Shown piece by piece: positions 1 through 9,059 of a stretch of 64,000 nucleotides of DNA. The stretch covers positions 62,001-126,000 of the forward strand of contig CAVSRC010000019.1 in NCBI GenBank assembly GCA_963730325.1. The letters are read 5' to 3'. Position 1 is the first letter of the stretch. Each line of letters opens with the position of its first letter. This DNA comes from CAVSRC01 sp963730325. GTDB taxonomy: Bacteria > Pseudomonadota > Alphaproteobacteria > Rhizobiales > Kaistiaceae. Both the position numbers and the translations under genes were made by a program. Below the pieces are notes generated by a model. It was not told where the DNA came from. It saw only the letters and a list, made by a program, of their open reading frames with translations, and did no database searches.

Positions 1-2
1 AG

Positions 3-314
3 ATCTGGCTGGGCCAGCACAGTCACCTGGCCTTCAAGGGCTACATCGCGCTGGCCTATGCCGCGGTGCCCGGCGGGGCGCTGATGTACCTGTTCTACAA
101 CTGGAGCATCGACATCCTCGGTGCGTCGAAAGCGGGCGCGCTGAACTACACGCAGATGGTGTTCACGGCGGTTCTCGCCTGGCTCATCCTGGGCGAATCG
201 ATCGCCTGGTATCATGTGGTCGGGGCCGCCTTCATCGTGGTCGGCGTGGCGATCATCGAGTTGCGCAAGGCGGAGCGCGCCGCCAAGGCGGCGGAAGGGA
301 AACAAGGCGGCTGA
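3..314 (+). CDS. EamA/DMT-family exporter, C-terminal part (5' truncated by window)
   Basis: The reading frame is open from the first bases of the window, so the gene starts upstream. About 103 residues remain, with three hydrophobic stretches. The segment AWLILGES followed by WYHVVGAAFIVVGVAII is the usual end of an EamA-domain (drug/metabolite transporter) protein, and the tail is basic and alanine-rich. The substrate cannot be read from the sequence. The family assignment is fairly secure; the specific role is unknown. Confidence 0.75.
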   Translation: MWLGQHSHLAFKGYIALAYAAVPGGALMYLFYNWSIDILGASKAGALNYTQMVFTAVLAWLILGESIAWYHVVGAAFIVVGVAIIELRKAERAAKAAEGKQGG

Positions 315-586
315 CCGGCCGGGCTCCGGACAGCGCCAATCGCGCGCGTGGTGAATCGGTCGTTGCCGGCCCGCTAACAGGGCGTAAACCGGCGCCGGGC
401 ACGAAGCCGAAAAGGCAAGCGATTCAAAGGCCGCGGCCGCTCATCGTTAGCGAATTGCCAACCGGGCAGTGGAATTTCGTTAAGCGCGCTCCTTAACCGG
501 CTTTTGATCGCCGGCCGTGACACTTGCCCCATCAGCCAGGCGGAGGGGATCAGCCGCCGGCTCAAAGGGACAAAAGGGGAAGTGTC

Positions 587-856
587 ATGGCACGTTGGGA
601 CATGGGTGGCGCAGAACTCGCGTCGATGGCCGAGGCGAAGCCGAACGCCGAGAATTTCTTCGATCTCGGCATGCTCTATTCGAGCGGGGGCGAGGTCGAG
701 CCGGACCTGGTGGCGGCGCACAAGTGGTTCAATCTGGCGGCGGCGCGGGGCATTCCTGAGGCGGCTAACTACCGCCAGGAGGTCGCCCGCGAGATGACCG
801 AGGCGGCGATCGCCGAGGCGCAGCGCGCCGCGCGCGAGTGGTTGCGGGCACACTAG
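587..856 (+). CDS. Small Sel1-like repeat protein
   Basis: An 89-residue protein. The start at 587 is chosen because an AAAAGGGGA ribosome-binding sequence lies six bases upstream; an in-frame upstream ATG at 524 lacks one. Residues around 23-62 (NFFDLGMLYSSGG, then DLVAAHKWFNLAAARG) form one Sel1/TPR-like helical repeat, followed by an alanine/glutamate-rich helix. There is no signal peptide. Short one-repeat Sel1 proteins are usually protein-interaction modules; no partner is indicated. The gene points toward the convergent glycosyltransferase gene. Confidence 0.7.
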   Translation: MARWDMGGAELASMAEAKPNAENFFDLGMLYSSGGEVEPDLVAAHKWFNLAAARGIPEAANYRQEVAREMTEAAIAEAQRAAREWLRAH

Positions 857-869
857 CAGGCGACGGCCC

Positions 870-2067
870 TCATGCGCTGCAGGCGTGACGATCGTCGGAG
901 TGCGCCAGCCGCTGGAAGAACGGCTGCAACGACCTGTCCCAGCGCACCGACTGCCTGAGTTCGGTCTCCTGCGGGCTGAGAACGGGCTGGCGCTGGTTGA
1001 GAACCCGGCTCATGGCGTCCTTGAATGCCGGCGATGAATTGGCGATGACCACGCCCGGTTCCGCCAGGAACTCGTCGAATCCGCGGAACGCGACGCTGGT
1101 GCCGATGACGTGCTTGCCGCTGATCAATGCCTCGGCCGTCTTCAGGTTGGAGCCGCCGCCGGTCAGGATCGGAAGCAGAAAGCCGTGGCATTGCCGCTTC
1201 AGTGCGGCAAGCTCCGCGTCGGAGATCTCCGGCAGAAGAATGAGGTTGCTGTCGAGATTGTCGCCCGTGTGCGCCTTGGCCAGCCGCGGCACCCGATAGG
1301 CCATTCCTCCGCACACCACCACGGTGGGCGGCTGCCGGAACCGGCGCGATTGATTGAGAACAAGCTTGGCGAAGCCGTCCCAGTTGGGCGGGTAGTGGCT
1401 GCCGACCGTCATCAGAAATCGTTCGCCGCGGAGACGGCGTTGCAGGTCCCGCGATATCGTGCCGACGGGAAAGTCGGCGACGCCGTTGCGCGCCACGACC
1501 ACGTCACGCGCGCCCATGCTCTCGAAGACCGTGGCATCCGCGGCTGAACAGGCGACGACCAGATCGGCTTCGCGGACCGTCGAACTCTCCCATGAACGGA
1601 CGTGCGAGACCGCCTGCGCGATGATCTCCGGCGCGACGCCGAGCGTCGTCATGGTGGCTTGCTTGAGCGGCCCCTCCACGTTCTGCGAGGAATAGATGAG
1701 ACGCAGATGCGGATGAAGGCGACGCAGGCGTTCAAACGCCGGAAACGAGAAGCATTGTTCGACTTGCACGTGGGTCGCGCCCAATTCCGTCACCATGCGC
1801 GACAGGTGCTCAAGGAACGCATCGCTGCGCTCGCCGACCAGGCCGTGGCGAACGTCCTGGAGTTCCTCCGATGCCGTCAAACGCGCTGAAGAACGGACCA
1901 ACGAGAAAATCGTCGTCGCCATGGAGTGTGTCGGGATGGTCGTACATCCCGACGTAGCGGTAGGGGATGCCATGTTGCCGATAGGCGTCCCGGAATGCGG
2001 TGACGCGCCGTTGGCCGCCGTGAACAGGCTGCTCAATCGGGGTAATCCCGAGGCCGAGAACGTTCAT
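870..2067 (-). pseudogene. Glycosyltransferase (GT1/GT4-like), frameshifted
   Basis: Two overlapping minus-strand frames make one protein. The upstream frame starts at 2067 (MNVLGLGITPIEQPVHGGQR, a glycine-containing N-terminus typical of GT-B enzymes) and reads to FFSAFDG. The downstream frame takes over near 1866-1888 with EELQDVRHGLVGERS and runs to the stop at 870. The C-terminal half has the nucleotide-sugar region TGGGSNLKTAEAL. The ~390-residue sum fits a complete GT-B glycosyltransferase. A single indel in the overlap would restore the frame, so this is either a recent pseudogene or a sequence error. Acceptor and sugar are unknown. Confidence 0.7.
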
Positions 2068-2176
2068 CAGATATCGGAATGTTTCAGAGCGCCGCCAGGC
2101 GACTGCGTGAATCGCATTTGCGGCGAATGCAAGGCGGCCGGAATCCACCGCCAGAGGTGTGCGCGCAGCTTCGGCA

Positions 2177-2365
2177 TCACAGCAAATCTGCCGGCGGCTC
2201 GGGGATCGCAATCCCGCGCCGCTCGAACTCTTCCTTCAACTTGCCGGTGATCTTGCGGCAGCCGCAGTTGCGGGCATGCTCAAGATGCCAGGCGATGCGC
2301 TGGTCGAGCGTCGGCTTGTCGGGCATCGGGTGGGTCCGGTGCCATTCGGCGTTGATCTTGCCCAT
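2177..2365 (-). CDS. Small conserved hypothetical protein
   Basis: A 62-residue protein beginning MGKINAEWH, with HARNCGCRKITGKLKEEF in the second half; the two cysteines are in CGC. The start at 2365 is chosen because upstream residues in the same frame are a poor, arginine-rich read-through of the neighbouring gene's antisense. It lies just downstream of the XylD-like gene on the same strand. I recall similar short proteins in Rhizobiales, but no function is known to me. No signal peptide or membrane segment is seen. Confidence 0.6.
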   Translation of the reverse strand: MGKINAEWHRTHPMPDKPTLDQRIAWHLEHARNCGCRKITGKLKEEFERRGIAIPEPPADLL

Positions 2366-2414
2366 GACGTCGTCCCTTGCGCGCGCCCGGGGGGCGCGGC
2401 CAGCAACCGCCATG

Positions 2415-4211
2415 CTAATGGTTATCGCGCGGGATGCCCATCTGCTTGGCGACGCGCTGATATTTGATCGCCGGCTTGAGCACCATGCCTTCCGCGAACT
2501 GGTCGACCATGCCGCGCTGGATCTCCTGCCAGGGGGTCTGGCTCTTCGGGAAGGGGAAACCGCCATGGGCTTCCAGGTCGGCGCGGCGCCGGGCCAGTTC
2601 CTCGTCCGAGATCAGGATGTTGGCTTCGCCCTTGTTGAGGTCGATGCGCACCGGGTCGCCGGTCTGGAGCAGTGCCAGCCCGCCGCCCGCCGCCGCCTCC
2701 GGTGAGGCGTTGAGGATGGAGGGCGAGCCGGAGGTGCCCGACTGGCGGCCGTCGCCGATGCAGGGCAGCGAATGGATGCCGCGTTTGATGAGCGCCGCCG
2801 GCGGCTGCATGTTCACCACCTCGGCGCCGCCGGGATAGCCGATCGGGCCGGTGCCGCGGATGAACAGCATGCAGTTCTCGTCGATCTGCAGATCCGGCTC
2901 GTCGATACGGTGGTGATAGTCCTCCGGCCCGTCGAAGACGACGGCGCGACCCTCGAAGGCATCGGGGCTCTTCGGGTCGGAGAGATAGCGGTCGCGGAAT
3001 TCCTTCGAGATGACGCTGGTCTTCATGATCGCCGAATCGAACAGGTTGCCCTTGAGCACGATGAAGCCGGCATCCTTGACCAGCGGATCGCCGAACGGGC
3101 GGATGACGTCCTCGTCCTCGATCTCGCGGCCGCGGCAGTTGTCGCCCATGGACCTGCCGTTGGCGGTGATCGCGTTCTCGTGGATGAGGCCCTGCTTCAT
3201 CAGCTCGTTGACGACGGCGGGGACGCCGCCGGCGCGGTGGAACTCTTCGCCGAGATACTTGCCGGCGGGCTGAAGGTTGACCAGAAGCGGGACCTTGTGG
3301 CCGACGGTCTCCCAGTCCTCGACGCTCAGCTTGACGCCGACATGGCGGGCGATGGCGTTGATGTGGATGGGCGCATTGGTCGAGCCGCCGATGGCCGAAT
3401 TGACCCTGATGGTGTTCTCGAAGGCCTCGCGGGTGAGGATGTCGGACGGCTTGAGGTCCTCCCAGACCATCTCGACGGCGCGCACCCCGGTCTCGTAGGA
3501 GATTTGCCCGCGCTCGCGATAGGGGGCGGGGATGGCGGCGCAGCCGGGCAGGCTCATGCCCAGCGCCTCGGCGAGCGAATTCATGGTCGTCGCCGTGCCC
3601 ATGGTGTTGCAGTGGCCGATCGAGGGGGCGGACGAGGCCACGATCTCGATGAACTCGTCGTAGTCGATCTCGCCGGCGGCGAGCCGGTCGCGGGAGGTCC
3701 ACACCGTCGTGCCGGAGCCGGAGCGTTCGCCCTTCCACCAGCCGTTCAGCATCGGACCGCCGGACAGAACGATGGCGGGGATGTCGACAGTGGCGGCGGC
3801 CATGATGCAGGCGGGCGTGGTCTTGTCGCAGCCGGTGGTCAGCACCACGCCGTCGAGCGGGTAGCCGTAAAGCAGCTCGACCAGGCCGAGATAGGCCAGG
3901 TTGCGGTCAAGCGCTGCGGTCGGCCGCTTGCCGGTCTCCTGAATGGGGTGGACGGGGAACTCCATGGCCAGCCCGCCGGCGGCGTGGATGCCGTCGCGCA
4001 CGCGCTTGGCAAGCTCGAGATGGTGCCGGTTGCAGGGCGACAGGTCCGAGCCGGTCTGGGCGATCCCGATGATCGGCTTGCCGGATTGCAGTTCCTCGCG
4101 GGTCAGTCCGAAATTGAGATACCGTTCGAGATAGAGGGCGGTCATGCCGGGGTTGTCGGGATTGTCGAACCAGGCTTTCGAGCGCAGTTGCGACTTGTCT
4201 ATTCTGGCCAT
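2415..4211 (-). CDS. xylD: IlvD/Edd-family sugar-acid dehydratase, D-xylonate dehydratase-like
   Basis: A 598-residue Fe-S dehydratase that converts a sugar acid to its 2-keto-3-deoxy derivative. Residues C60 (DLSPCN), C128 (TTGCDK) and C201 (GHCNTMG) sit where the cluster ligands lie in Caulobacter D-xylonate dehydratase (591 aa). The N-terminus (WFDNPDNPGMTALYLERYLN) also closely matches that enzyme as I remember it. L-arabinonate or another pentonate is an alternative substrate. It is divergent from a FadR-type regulator and faces an AraD1/GguC gene and a semialdehyde dehydrogenase, together suggesting a Weimberg-type pathway to 2-oxoglutarate. The xylose dehydrogenase and lactonase of that pathway are not in the window. 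Confidence 0.85.
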   Translation of the reverse strand: MARIDKSQLRSKAWFDNPDNPGMTALYLERYLNFGLTREELQSGKPIIGIAQTGSDLSPCNRHHLELAKRVRDGIHAAGGLAMEFPVHPIQETGKRPTAALDRNLAYLGLVELLYGYPLDGVVLTTGCDKTTPACIMAAATVDIPAIVLSGGPMLNGWWKGERSGSGTTVWTSRDRLAAGEIDYDEFIEIVASSAPSIGHCNTMGTATTMNSLAEALGMSLPGCAAIPAPYRERGQISYETGVRAVEMVWEDLKPSDILTREAFENTIRVNSAIGGSTNAPIHINAIARHVGVKLSVEDWETVGHKVPLLVNLQPAGKYLGEEFHRAGGVPAVVNELMKQGLIHENAITANGRSMGDNCRGREIEDEDVIRPFGDPLVKDAGFIVLKGNLFDSAIMKTSVISKEFRDRYLSDPKSPDAFEGRAVVFDGPEDYHHRIDEPDLQIDENCMLFIRGTGPIGYPGGAEVVNMQPPAALIKRGIHSLPCIGDGRQSGTSGSPSILNASPEAAAGGGLALLQTGDPVRIDLNKGEANILISDEELARRRADLEAHGGFPFPKSQTPWQEIQRGMVDQFAEGMVLKPAIKYQRVAKQMGIPRDNH

Positions 4212-4465
4212 CGATTGTCTTCCGTCATGGGTCTGTGCGCATCCGGCCGGGTCGACGCGGCCCTCCGATCGCTATTGTGGCGCGGGTGGGGACATTGCAG
4301 CTGTCTGGTCGCCCGCGTCGGGTTTCCTCCGGCGTCGCTTTTATATGATGAATACCCTACACTGTCGGTCGCGAGAATGGCCGCTCTCGGCAGCCACGTA
4401 TTCCGTTCCCGATTAACGCCGGAAAGATACTATGATACACGCTTTCATGTCCAAGGGAACGCTGC
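4212..4465. promoter_or_regulatory. Divergent control region between xylD-like and gntR genes
   Basis: This 254-bp gap separates two divergently transcribed genes, so it must hold both promoters. The part nearest the regulator (about 4335-4450) is clearly AT-richer than its surroundings. FadR-type regulators of sugar-acid operons commonly repress from such an intergenic site, so an operator here is expected by family knowledge. I do not see a convincing perfect palindrome and do not name one. Confidence 0.45.
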
Positions 4466-5245
4466 ATGACTGACGAGGTCACCGCGCGCAGCCCGACGCC
4501 TCGGCGGCCGGCAATCCAGCGCCAGCAGCGCCTGTCGGAGATGGTGGCGGGGACCATCGGCAAGCGGATCGTCACCGGTCAATACAAGCCCGGCGACACG
4601 TTGCCGACCGAGCCGGAAGTGCAGGCCGAGTTCGGCGTTTCGCGCACGGCCGTGCGCGAGGCCATCCGGCTGCTCTCGGCCAAGGGGTTGACGGCATCGC
4701 GGCCGAAGATCGGGACGCGCGTGCGTCCGACCGGCGACTGGAACATGTTCGACGCGGACGTCCTGCGCTGGCAGGTCGAGTACGGGCCCAGCGACGAGTT
4801 CGTCAATGCCCTGTTCGAGATGCGCGAGATCATCGAGCCTTCGGCGGCTTCGCTGGCGGCCGAGCGGGCGACCGCCGACGACATCGCCGCTCTCGGCGTG
4901 GCGATGGATGGCATCCAGAACCATACGCGCGGCGGCGCCGAGCAGATCGCGGCCGATATCGATTTTCACATGACGATCCTGGGCGCGTCGCGCAATCCGA
5001 TCCTCATCTCGGTCGGCGCCATGATCAACTCGGCGCTGGAGCTGAGCTTCACGATCGGCTGGCGGACCGTGATGGCCGCCAATTCCGTGTTGCAGCACAG
5101 GGCCGTCTACGAAATGATTGCCGCGCGGGACGCGGAGGGCGCCTTCTACGGAATGCGCAGGCTCCTCAGGAATTCCAAGGGCAATGTCCTGGACGCCCTC
5201 AGGGCTTCGCGTGCCGGGGTCCACTCTCATGGCGAGCCGGCATGA
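4466..5245 (+). CDS. GntR-family (FadR subfamily) transcriptional regulator
   Basis: A 259-residue regulator. The N-terminal winged helix-turn-helix lies at residues ~20-85 (GDTLPTEPEVQAEFGVSRTA, then VREAIRLLSAKGL). The all-helical FCD effector domain follows, with EMREIIEPSAASLAAERA, where FCD metal/ligand residues usually lie. An AAGGGAA sequence lies upstream of the ATG. It starts the rightward gene set gntR-gguC-aldehyde dehydrogenase and is divergent from the dehydratase. By position it likely senses a sugar acid or keto-deoxy intermediate of the pathway it flanks. Confidence 0.85.
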   Translation: MTDEVTARSPTPRRPAIQRQQRLSEMVAGTIGKRIVTGQYKPGDTLPTEPEVQAEFGVSRTAVREAIRLLSAKGLTASRPKIGTRVRPTGDWNMFDADVLRWQVEYGPSDEFVNALFEMREIIEPSAASLAAERATADDIAALGVAMDGIQNHTRGGAEQIAADIDFHMTILGASRNPILISVGAMINSALELSFTIGWRTVMAANSVLQHRAVYEMIAARDAEGAFYGMRRLLRNSKGNVLDALRASRAGVHSHGEPA

Positions 5246-5273
5246 CCGACAACGCCACATTCGGGATTAATCA

Positions 5274-6263
5274 ATGCGTTTGATGCAGGTGCGCGACGGC
5301 AGGGTCCGTCGTGTGGTCGCGACCGACCGCGGCAAATCGTGGTTCGTCGGTGGCCGCTTTCACACGGTCCTCGATCTCGCCAAGGCGGCGATCGCCAAGA
5401 AGACGACCATCGCCAAACTGGTGCGCGCGACGCCCAGCCGCGGCGACGCCGAGCCGGCGGCGCTGCTGCAGAAGCGCCGTGTCCTGCCGCCGGTCGATCA
5501 CCCCGATCCGGCGCATCTGCTGGTCACCGGAACGGGGCTGACCCATCTCGGCTCCGCGGCCACGCGTGATTCCATGCACACCGCGGCGAAGGCCGACGCG
5601 GCAACGCTGACCGATTCCATGAAGATGTTCCGCATGGGGCTGGAAGCCGGCAAGCCGGCCAAGGGAGAGGCGGGCGTTCAGCCGGAGTGGTTCTACAAGG
5701 GCGACGGCAGCTTCGTCGCCGCGCCGGGCGCGGCGCTCACCTCGCCGGCCTTTGCCGAGGACGGCGGCGAGGAGCCGGAAGTCGCCGGCATCTACCTGGT
5801 CGGCCGCGACGGCCAGCCGTGGCGGATCGGCTTCGCGCTCATCAACGAGTTCTCCGACCACGTCATGGAACGGCAGAACTACCTGTTTCTCGCCCATTCC
5901 AAATTGCGTCCGTGCTCCTTCGGGCCGGAACTGCTGCTCGGCGACCTGCCGGAGGATATCCGCGGCACCTCGCGCATCCGCCGGGGCGAGCGGGTGATCT
6001 TCGAGCAGCCCTTCCTCACTGGCGAGGCGAACATGTCGCATTCCATCGCCAACCTCGAAGCCCATCATTTCAAATATCCGTATTTCCGCCGGCCGGGCGA
6101 CATCCACGTCCATTGTTTCGGAACGGCGACGCTGTCGTTCGCCTCCGGCATCCGCACGCAAGCGGGCGACGTGTTTGAGATATCGGCACCGGAATTCGGG
6201 CTGCCGCTTGTCAATCCGCTCGCTGTCGGCAATGAGGAGCGCGTCAGGATCCGCCGCCTCTAG
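5274..6263 (+). CDS. gguC: AraD1/GguC family protein (fumarylacetoacetate hydrolase fold)
   Basis: A 329-residue protein, the usual length of GguC/AraD1 proteins. The C-terminal half carries fumarylacetoacetate hydrolase-like features: VAGIYLVGRDGQPWRIGFAL, NEFSDHVMER and later FSDHVME/EFGLPLVNPL elements. Members of this superfamily dehydrate 2-keto-3-deoxy-pentonates to 2-oxoglutarate semialdehyde. Between a pentonate dehydratase and a semialdehyde dehydrogenase, it fits that middle step. It begins 28 bp after gntR with a weak ribosome site and likely belongs to the same transcript. The reaction is inferred from the family and position. Confidence 0.8.
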   Translation: MRLMQVRDGRVRRVVATDRGKSWFVGGRFHTVLDLAKAAIAKKTTIAKLVRATPSRGDAEPAALLQKRRVLPPVDHPDPAHLLVTGTGLTHLGSAATRDSMHTAAKADAATLTDSMKMFRMGLEAGKPAKGEAGVQPEWFYKGDGSFVAAPGAALTSPAFAEDGGEEPEVAGIYLVGRDGQPWRIGFALINEFSDHVMERQNYLFLAHSKLRPCSFGPELLLGDLPEDIRGTSRIRRGERVIFEQPFLTGEANMSHSIANLEAHHFKYPYFRRPGDIHVHCFGTATLSFASGIRTQAGDVFEISAPEFGLPLVNPLAVGNEERVRIRRL

Positions 6264-6319
6264 GCGCCAAGGCGCCGGAAACGACCGACACGCCCAACAG
6301 AACAGGGAACCCTGCCGTC

Positions 6320-7756
6320 ATGGACGATCTGCACCGCAACTATATCGATGGGGACTGGGTGGACGGAGAGGCCGTTGCCAACATCAACCCGTCCGACACC
6401 GACGAGACCGTCGGCAACTATGCCCGCGGCAGCGCGGACGACGCCAAACGTGCCATCGCCGCGGCCAAGGCGGCCTTCCCGGCGTGGTCGCATTCGGGCA
6501 TCCAGCAGCGCCACGACATCCTCAAGGCGGCGGGCGACGAGATCCTGAAACGGCGCGAGGAACTGGGCAGCCTGCTCGCCCGCGAGGAGGGCAAGACGCT
6601 GGCCGAGGGCATCGGCGAGACGGTCAGGGCAGGGCAGATCTTCGATTTCTTTGCCGGCGAAGCATTGCGCCTGTCGGGCGAGGTGGTGCCCAGCGTCCGC
6701 CCCGGTCTGGAAGTGACCATGACCCGCGAGCCGGTCGGCGTGGTCGGCATCATCACGCCGTGGAACTTCCCGATCGCCATTCCCGCCTGGAAGATTGCCC
6801 CGGCGCTCTGCCACGGCAACACGGTGGTGTTCAAGCCGGCCGACCTGGTGCCGGGCTCGGCCTGGGCGATCGTCGATATCCTGGCGCGCGCCGGTCTGCC
6901 CAAGGGCGTGCTCAACCTGGTGATGGGCAAGGGCTCGGTGGTCGGCGACGCCATCATCAATTCGCCGGACGTCAACGCCATGACCTTCACCGGCTCGGTC
7001 AATACCGGGCGCAAGGTGGCCGACGCCTCGGTCAAGCTGATGCGCAAGTTCCAGCTTGAGATGGGCGGCAAGAACCCGCTGGTGGTGCTCGACGACGCCG
7101 ATCTCAAGGTCGCCGTCGAGGCGGCGACCAACGGCTCCTACTTCTCGACCGGGCAGCGCTGCACGGCCTCGTCGCGCCTGGTGGTGACCGACGGCATCTA
7201 CGACAGGTTCGTCGCGGCGCTGACCGAGCGGCTGAAGGGCCTCAAGGTGGACAATGCCTGCAAGGAAGGCACCCATATCGGCCCGGTGGTCGATCCCAGC
7301 CAGCTCAAGCAGGACGAGGACTACATCGCCATCGGCCGCAAGGAAGGCGGCAAGCTCGCCTGGGGCGGCGAGCGGCTCAACCGCGAGACGCCCGGCTACT
7401 ATCTGCAGCCGGCGCTGTTCGTCGATACCGACCCGGCGATGACGATCAATCGCGAGGAGATCTTCGGGCCGGTGGCGAGCGTCATCCGGGTCAAGGACTA
7501 CGACCAGGCGCTGGCCGTCGCCAACGACACGCCCTACGGGCTGACCTCGGGCATCTGCACGACCAGCCTGAAATACGCCACCCACTTCAAGCGCAATTCG
7601 GAAGCCGGCATGGTGATGGTCAACCTGCCGACGGCGGGCGTCGACTATCACGTGCCCTTTGGCGGCCGGAAGGCGTCGAGCTATGGCCCGCGCGAGCAGG
7701 GGCGCTATGCGGCCGAGTTCTTCACCACGGTCAAGACCGCCTACATGATGCCGTAG
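6320..7756 (+). CDS. NAD(P)-dependent aldehyde dehydrogenase, probable 2-oxoglutarate semialdehyde dehydrogenase
   Basis: A 478-residue ALDH. Visible motifs are ITPWNFPIAIPAWK (cofactor domain), FTGSVNTGRKV, the general-base glutamate E247 in LEMGGKNP, and the catalytic cysteine C281 in GQRCTASSR. The PFGGRKASSYGPREQG ending is typical of the KGSADH/SSADH branch. It follows gguC by 56 bp in the same direction. By context it oxidises 2-oxoglutarate semialdehyde to 2-oxoglutarate, the last Weimberg step. Succinate semialdehyde is an alternative substrate. Confidence 0.85.
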   Translation: MDDLHRNYIDGDWVDGEAVANINPSDTDETVGNYARGSADDAKRAIAAAKAAFPAWSHSGIQQRHDILKAAGDEILKRREELGSLLAREEGKTLAEGIGETVRAGQIFDFFAGEALRLSGEVVPSVRPGLEVTMTREPVGVVGIITPWNFPIAIPAWKIAPALCHGNTVVFKPADLVPGSAWAIVDILARAGLPKGVLNLVMGKGSVVGDAIINSPDVNAMTFTGSVNTGRKVADASVKLMRKFQLEMGGKNPLVVLDDADLKVAVEAATNGSYFSTGQRCTASSRLVVTDGIYDRFVAALTERLKGLKVDNACKEGTHIGPVVDPSQLKQDEDYIAIGRKEGGKLAWGGERLNRETPGYYLQPALFVDTDPAMTINREEIFGPVASVIRVKDYDQALAVANDTPYGLTSGICTTSLKYATHFKRNSEAGMVMVNLPTAGVDYHVPFGGRKASSYGPREQGRYAAEFFTTVKTAYMMP

Positions 7757-7776
7757 GACGACGCCTGCATTTACCG

Positions 7777-7798
7777 GGTCCCCGCCGTTGTGGGGACC
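7777..7798. terminator. Possible bidirectional terminator hairpin
   Basis: Inverted repeat GGTCCCC (7777-7783) and GGGGACC (7792-7798) with an eight-base loop, in the 66-bp gap between two convergent genes. There is no long T-run on either strand, so termination is only suggested by position and symmetry. It also resembles a common short palindromic repeat of this group, seen again at 38235-38256. Confidence 0.35.
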
Positions 7799-7822
7799 AT
7801 ATGAGGATAGGGCCTCTGCCCC

Positions 7823-8413
7823 CTACCGGCATAACTCCCGCTTGCTGGTGCCGTGGCGCAGGATGGTGCCGTCCTTCTCATTGAAGGAATTGGGGAAGTA
7901 CTTCTTGCAGGCGGCCAACCATTCGGGCGTCCACGGCTTCTTGCCGCCGGTGTAGGAACGTCCGGACGGCGTGCTGTCCGCGGTTCTGGTTGGCGGCTTC
8001 GGCGGGGCGGCTGCGGCGGGCTGGGCTGCTTTGACCTCTCCGGCCGGCGCCGCGGATGTGTCGGTTGCCGGCGTAGCGGCCGTCTCGGTGACCGGTGCCG
8101 CCGCGGCGGTGTCGGGCGCGGTGGCGCTGGAGACGGGCTCCAGCGGTCCGCCTTCGGCGGCGGTATCGACCGAGGTGCCGAAATAGGCGGAGGTCGTCGG
8201 CATTTCCGGTGCCTGGTCCAGGTTGAGGCAGCGGTAATAGGCCTCGTCCTGGATCTTCTCCTCCGAGCCTGGCTTCTCGCCGGCTGCCGCGGCGAACTGA
8301 TTGGCATATTCGCGCGCGTAGAGGGCGCAATAGGCGGGCGGGGCCGCCTCAGCCGCCCAGATGGCCGTCGCCAGCACGGCCAGTCCGGCGAGCGGCACGA
8401 TCAACGATTTCAT
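7823..8413 (-). CDS. Secreted alanine/proline-rich protein with BA14K-like C-terminal motif
   Basis: A 196-residue protein. The start at 8413 is preceded by GGGAGGGAACCGGAAGCC, a good ribosome-binding context. Residues 1-23 (MKSLIVPLAGLAVLATAIWA) form a signal peptide. A cysteine-containing segment (YCALYAREYANQF, YYRCLNLDQ) is followed by a low-complexity Ala/Pro/Thr linker of about 80 residues. The C-terminus has WLAACKKYFPNSF, then DGTILRHGTSKRELC. That W-x3-C...F...G-x3-...C pattern recalls the end of BA14K-type rhizobial surface proteins, though homology is not certain. Function unknown; probably periplasmic or surface-associated. Confidence 0.65.
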   Translation of the reverse strand: MKSLIVPLAGLAVLATAIWAAEAAPPAYCALYAREYANQFAAAAGEKPGSEEKIQDEAYYRCLNLDQAPEMPTTSAYFGTSVDTAAEGGPLEPVSSATAPDTAAAAPVTETAATPATDTSAAPAGEVKAAQPAAAAPPKPPTRTADSTPSGRSYTGGKKPWTPEWLAACKKYFPNSFNEKDGTILRHGTSKRELCR

Positions 8414-8737
8414 GGCTTCCGGTTCCCTCCCGGTCGCTGGTTCTGTTCCCAGGTCTTCTTGGCGCGACGGTGAGGTCAGGTCCGTGGCGGTCCGTTCGCG
8501 CGCCCCATGCCACGATTGCCGAGTGTCCTCCCGATCTTTGGTGACAAGACGGTCGCGCGATGGCGGGAAATGGGCATTGGCCAATTGCCCGGAGATTCTT
8601 TTTGCGCGATGACGCTTGAACGAACGGAAGGCGCCGCAAAACGGCGCCGGGGAGGGCAATTTTGCAAACGCCCGCCGCGCGGCCAGCGCGCCCCCGCGGA
8701 GGCGTCGAGCGAAGCGAAACTGCCGTGAGCGCAGGAG
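8414..8737. other. Intergenic region without a gene
   Basis: This 324-bp stretch holds the upstream region of the secreted protein gene (leftward) and the downstream region of tRNA-Ser. Apart from the hairpin at 8630-8648 and the ribosome site next to 8413 I see no convincing gene or site. Confidence 0.5.
8630..8648 (-). terminator. Hairpin downstream of tRNA-Ser, possible terminator
   Basis: A perfect 7-bp stem: GGCGCCG (8630-8636), five-base loop, CGGCGCC (8642-8648). Read on the minus strand it lies about 90 bases after the tRNA and is followed by TTCCGTTCGTTC. The T-tract is weak, so the call is tentative. Confidence 0.4.
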
Positions 8738-8830
8738 TGGCGGAGAGGATGGGATTCGAACCCACGATACGGCTTTTGACCGTATACCCGCTTAGCAGGC
8801 GGGCGCCTTCGACCACTCGGCCACCTCTCC
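8738..8830 (-). tRNA. tRNA-Ser (anticodon GCU)
   Basis: Read on the minus strand, the gene begins GGAGAGGTGGCCGAGTGG and ends in CCTCTCCGCCA; the acceptor stem pairs perfectly and CCA is encoded (8738-8740). The anticodon loop CTGCTAA gives GCU, decoding AGC/AGU serine codons. The long variable arm (TATACGG...CCGTATC) is the class II signature of tRNA-Ser, and the T-arm GGGTTCGAATCCC is intact. The length of about 90 nt without CCA is normal for this class. Confidence 0.96.
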
Positions 8831-9059
8831 GGCACCCGCAATAGCCGAGCCTGCGCCGTGCGGGCAAGGGAATATCGGTCCTCGGGCCGGTCTTGAGAAG
8901 CGGTGGGATGCGGCCGTCCTGGCCTCTGGCCCGGCGAATCGTGGCCGCAACCGGCCCTGCGCGGCGGCAAGGCAGCCGATTGCGGACAATTGGGTTGCCC
9001 GGTTCGTCTCCTTTGCGCTAACGCCAATGCCATCGAAATGAGGGACAGCTGAATCCGCC

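Noticed and set aside
2772..4469. A 565-codon plus-strand frame over the xylD-like gene
   Set aside because: Antisense shadow; the minus-strand protein has all catalytic cysteines.
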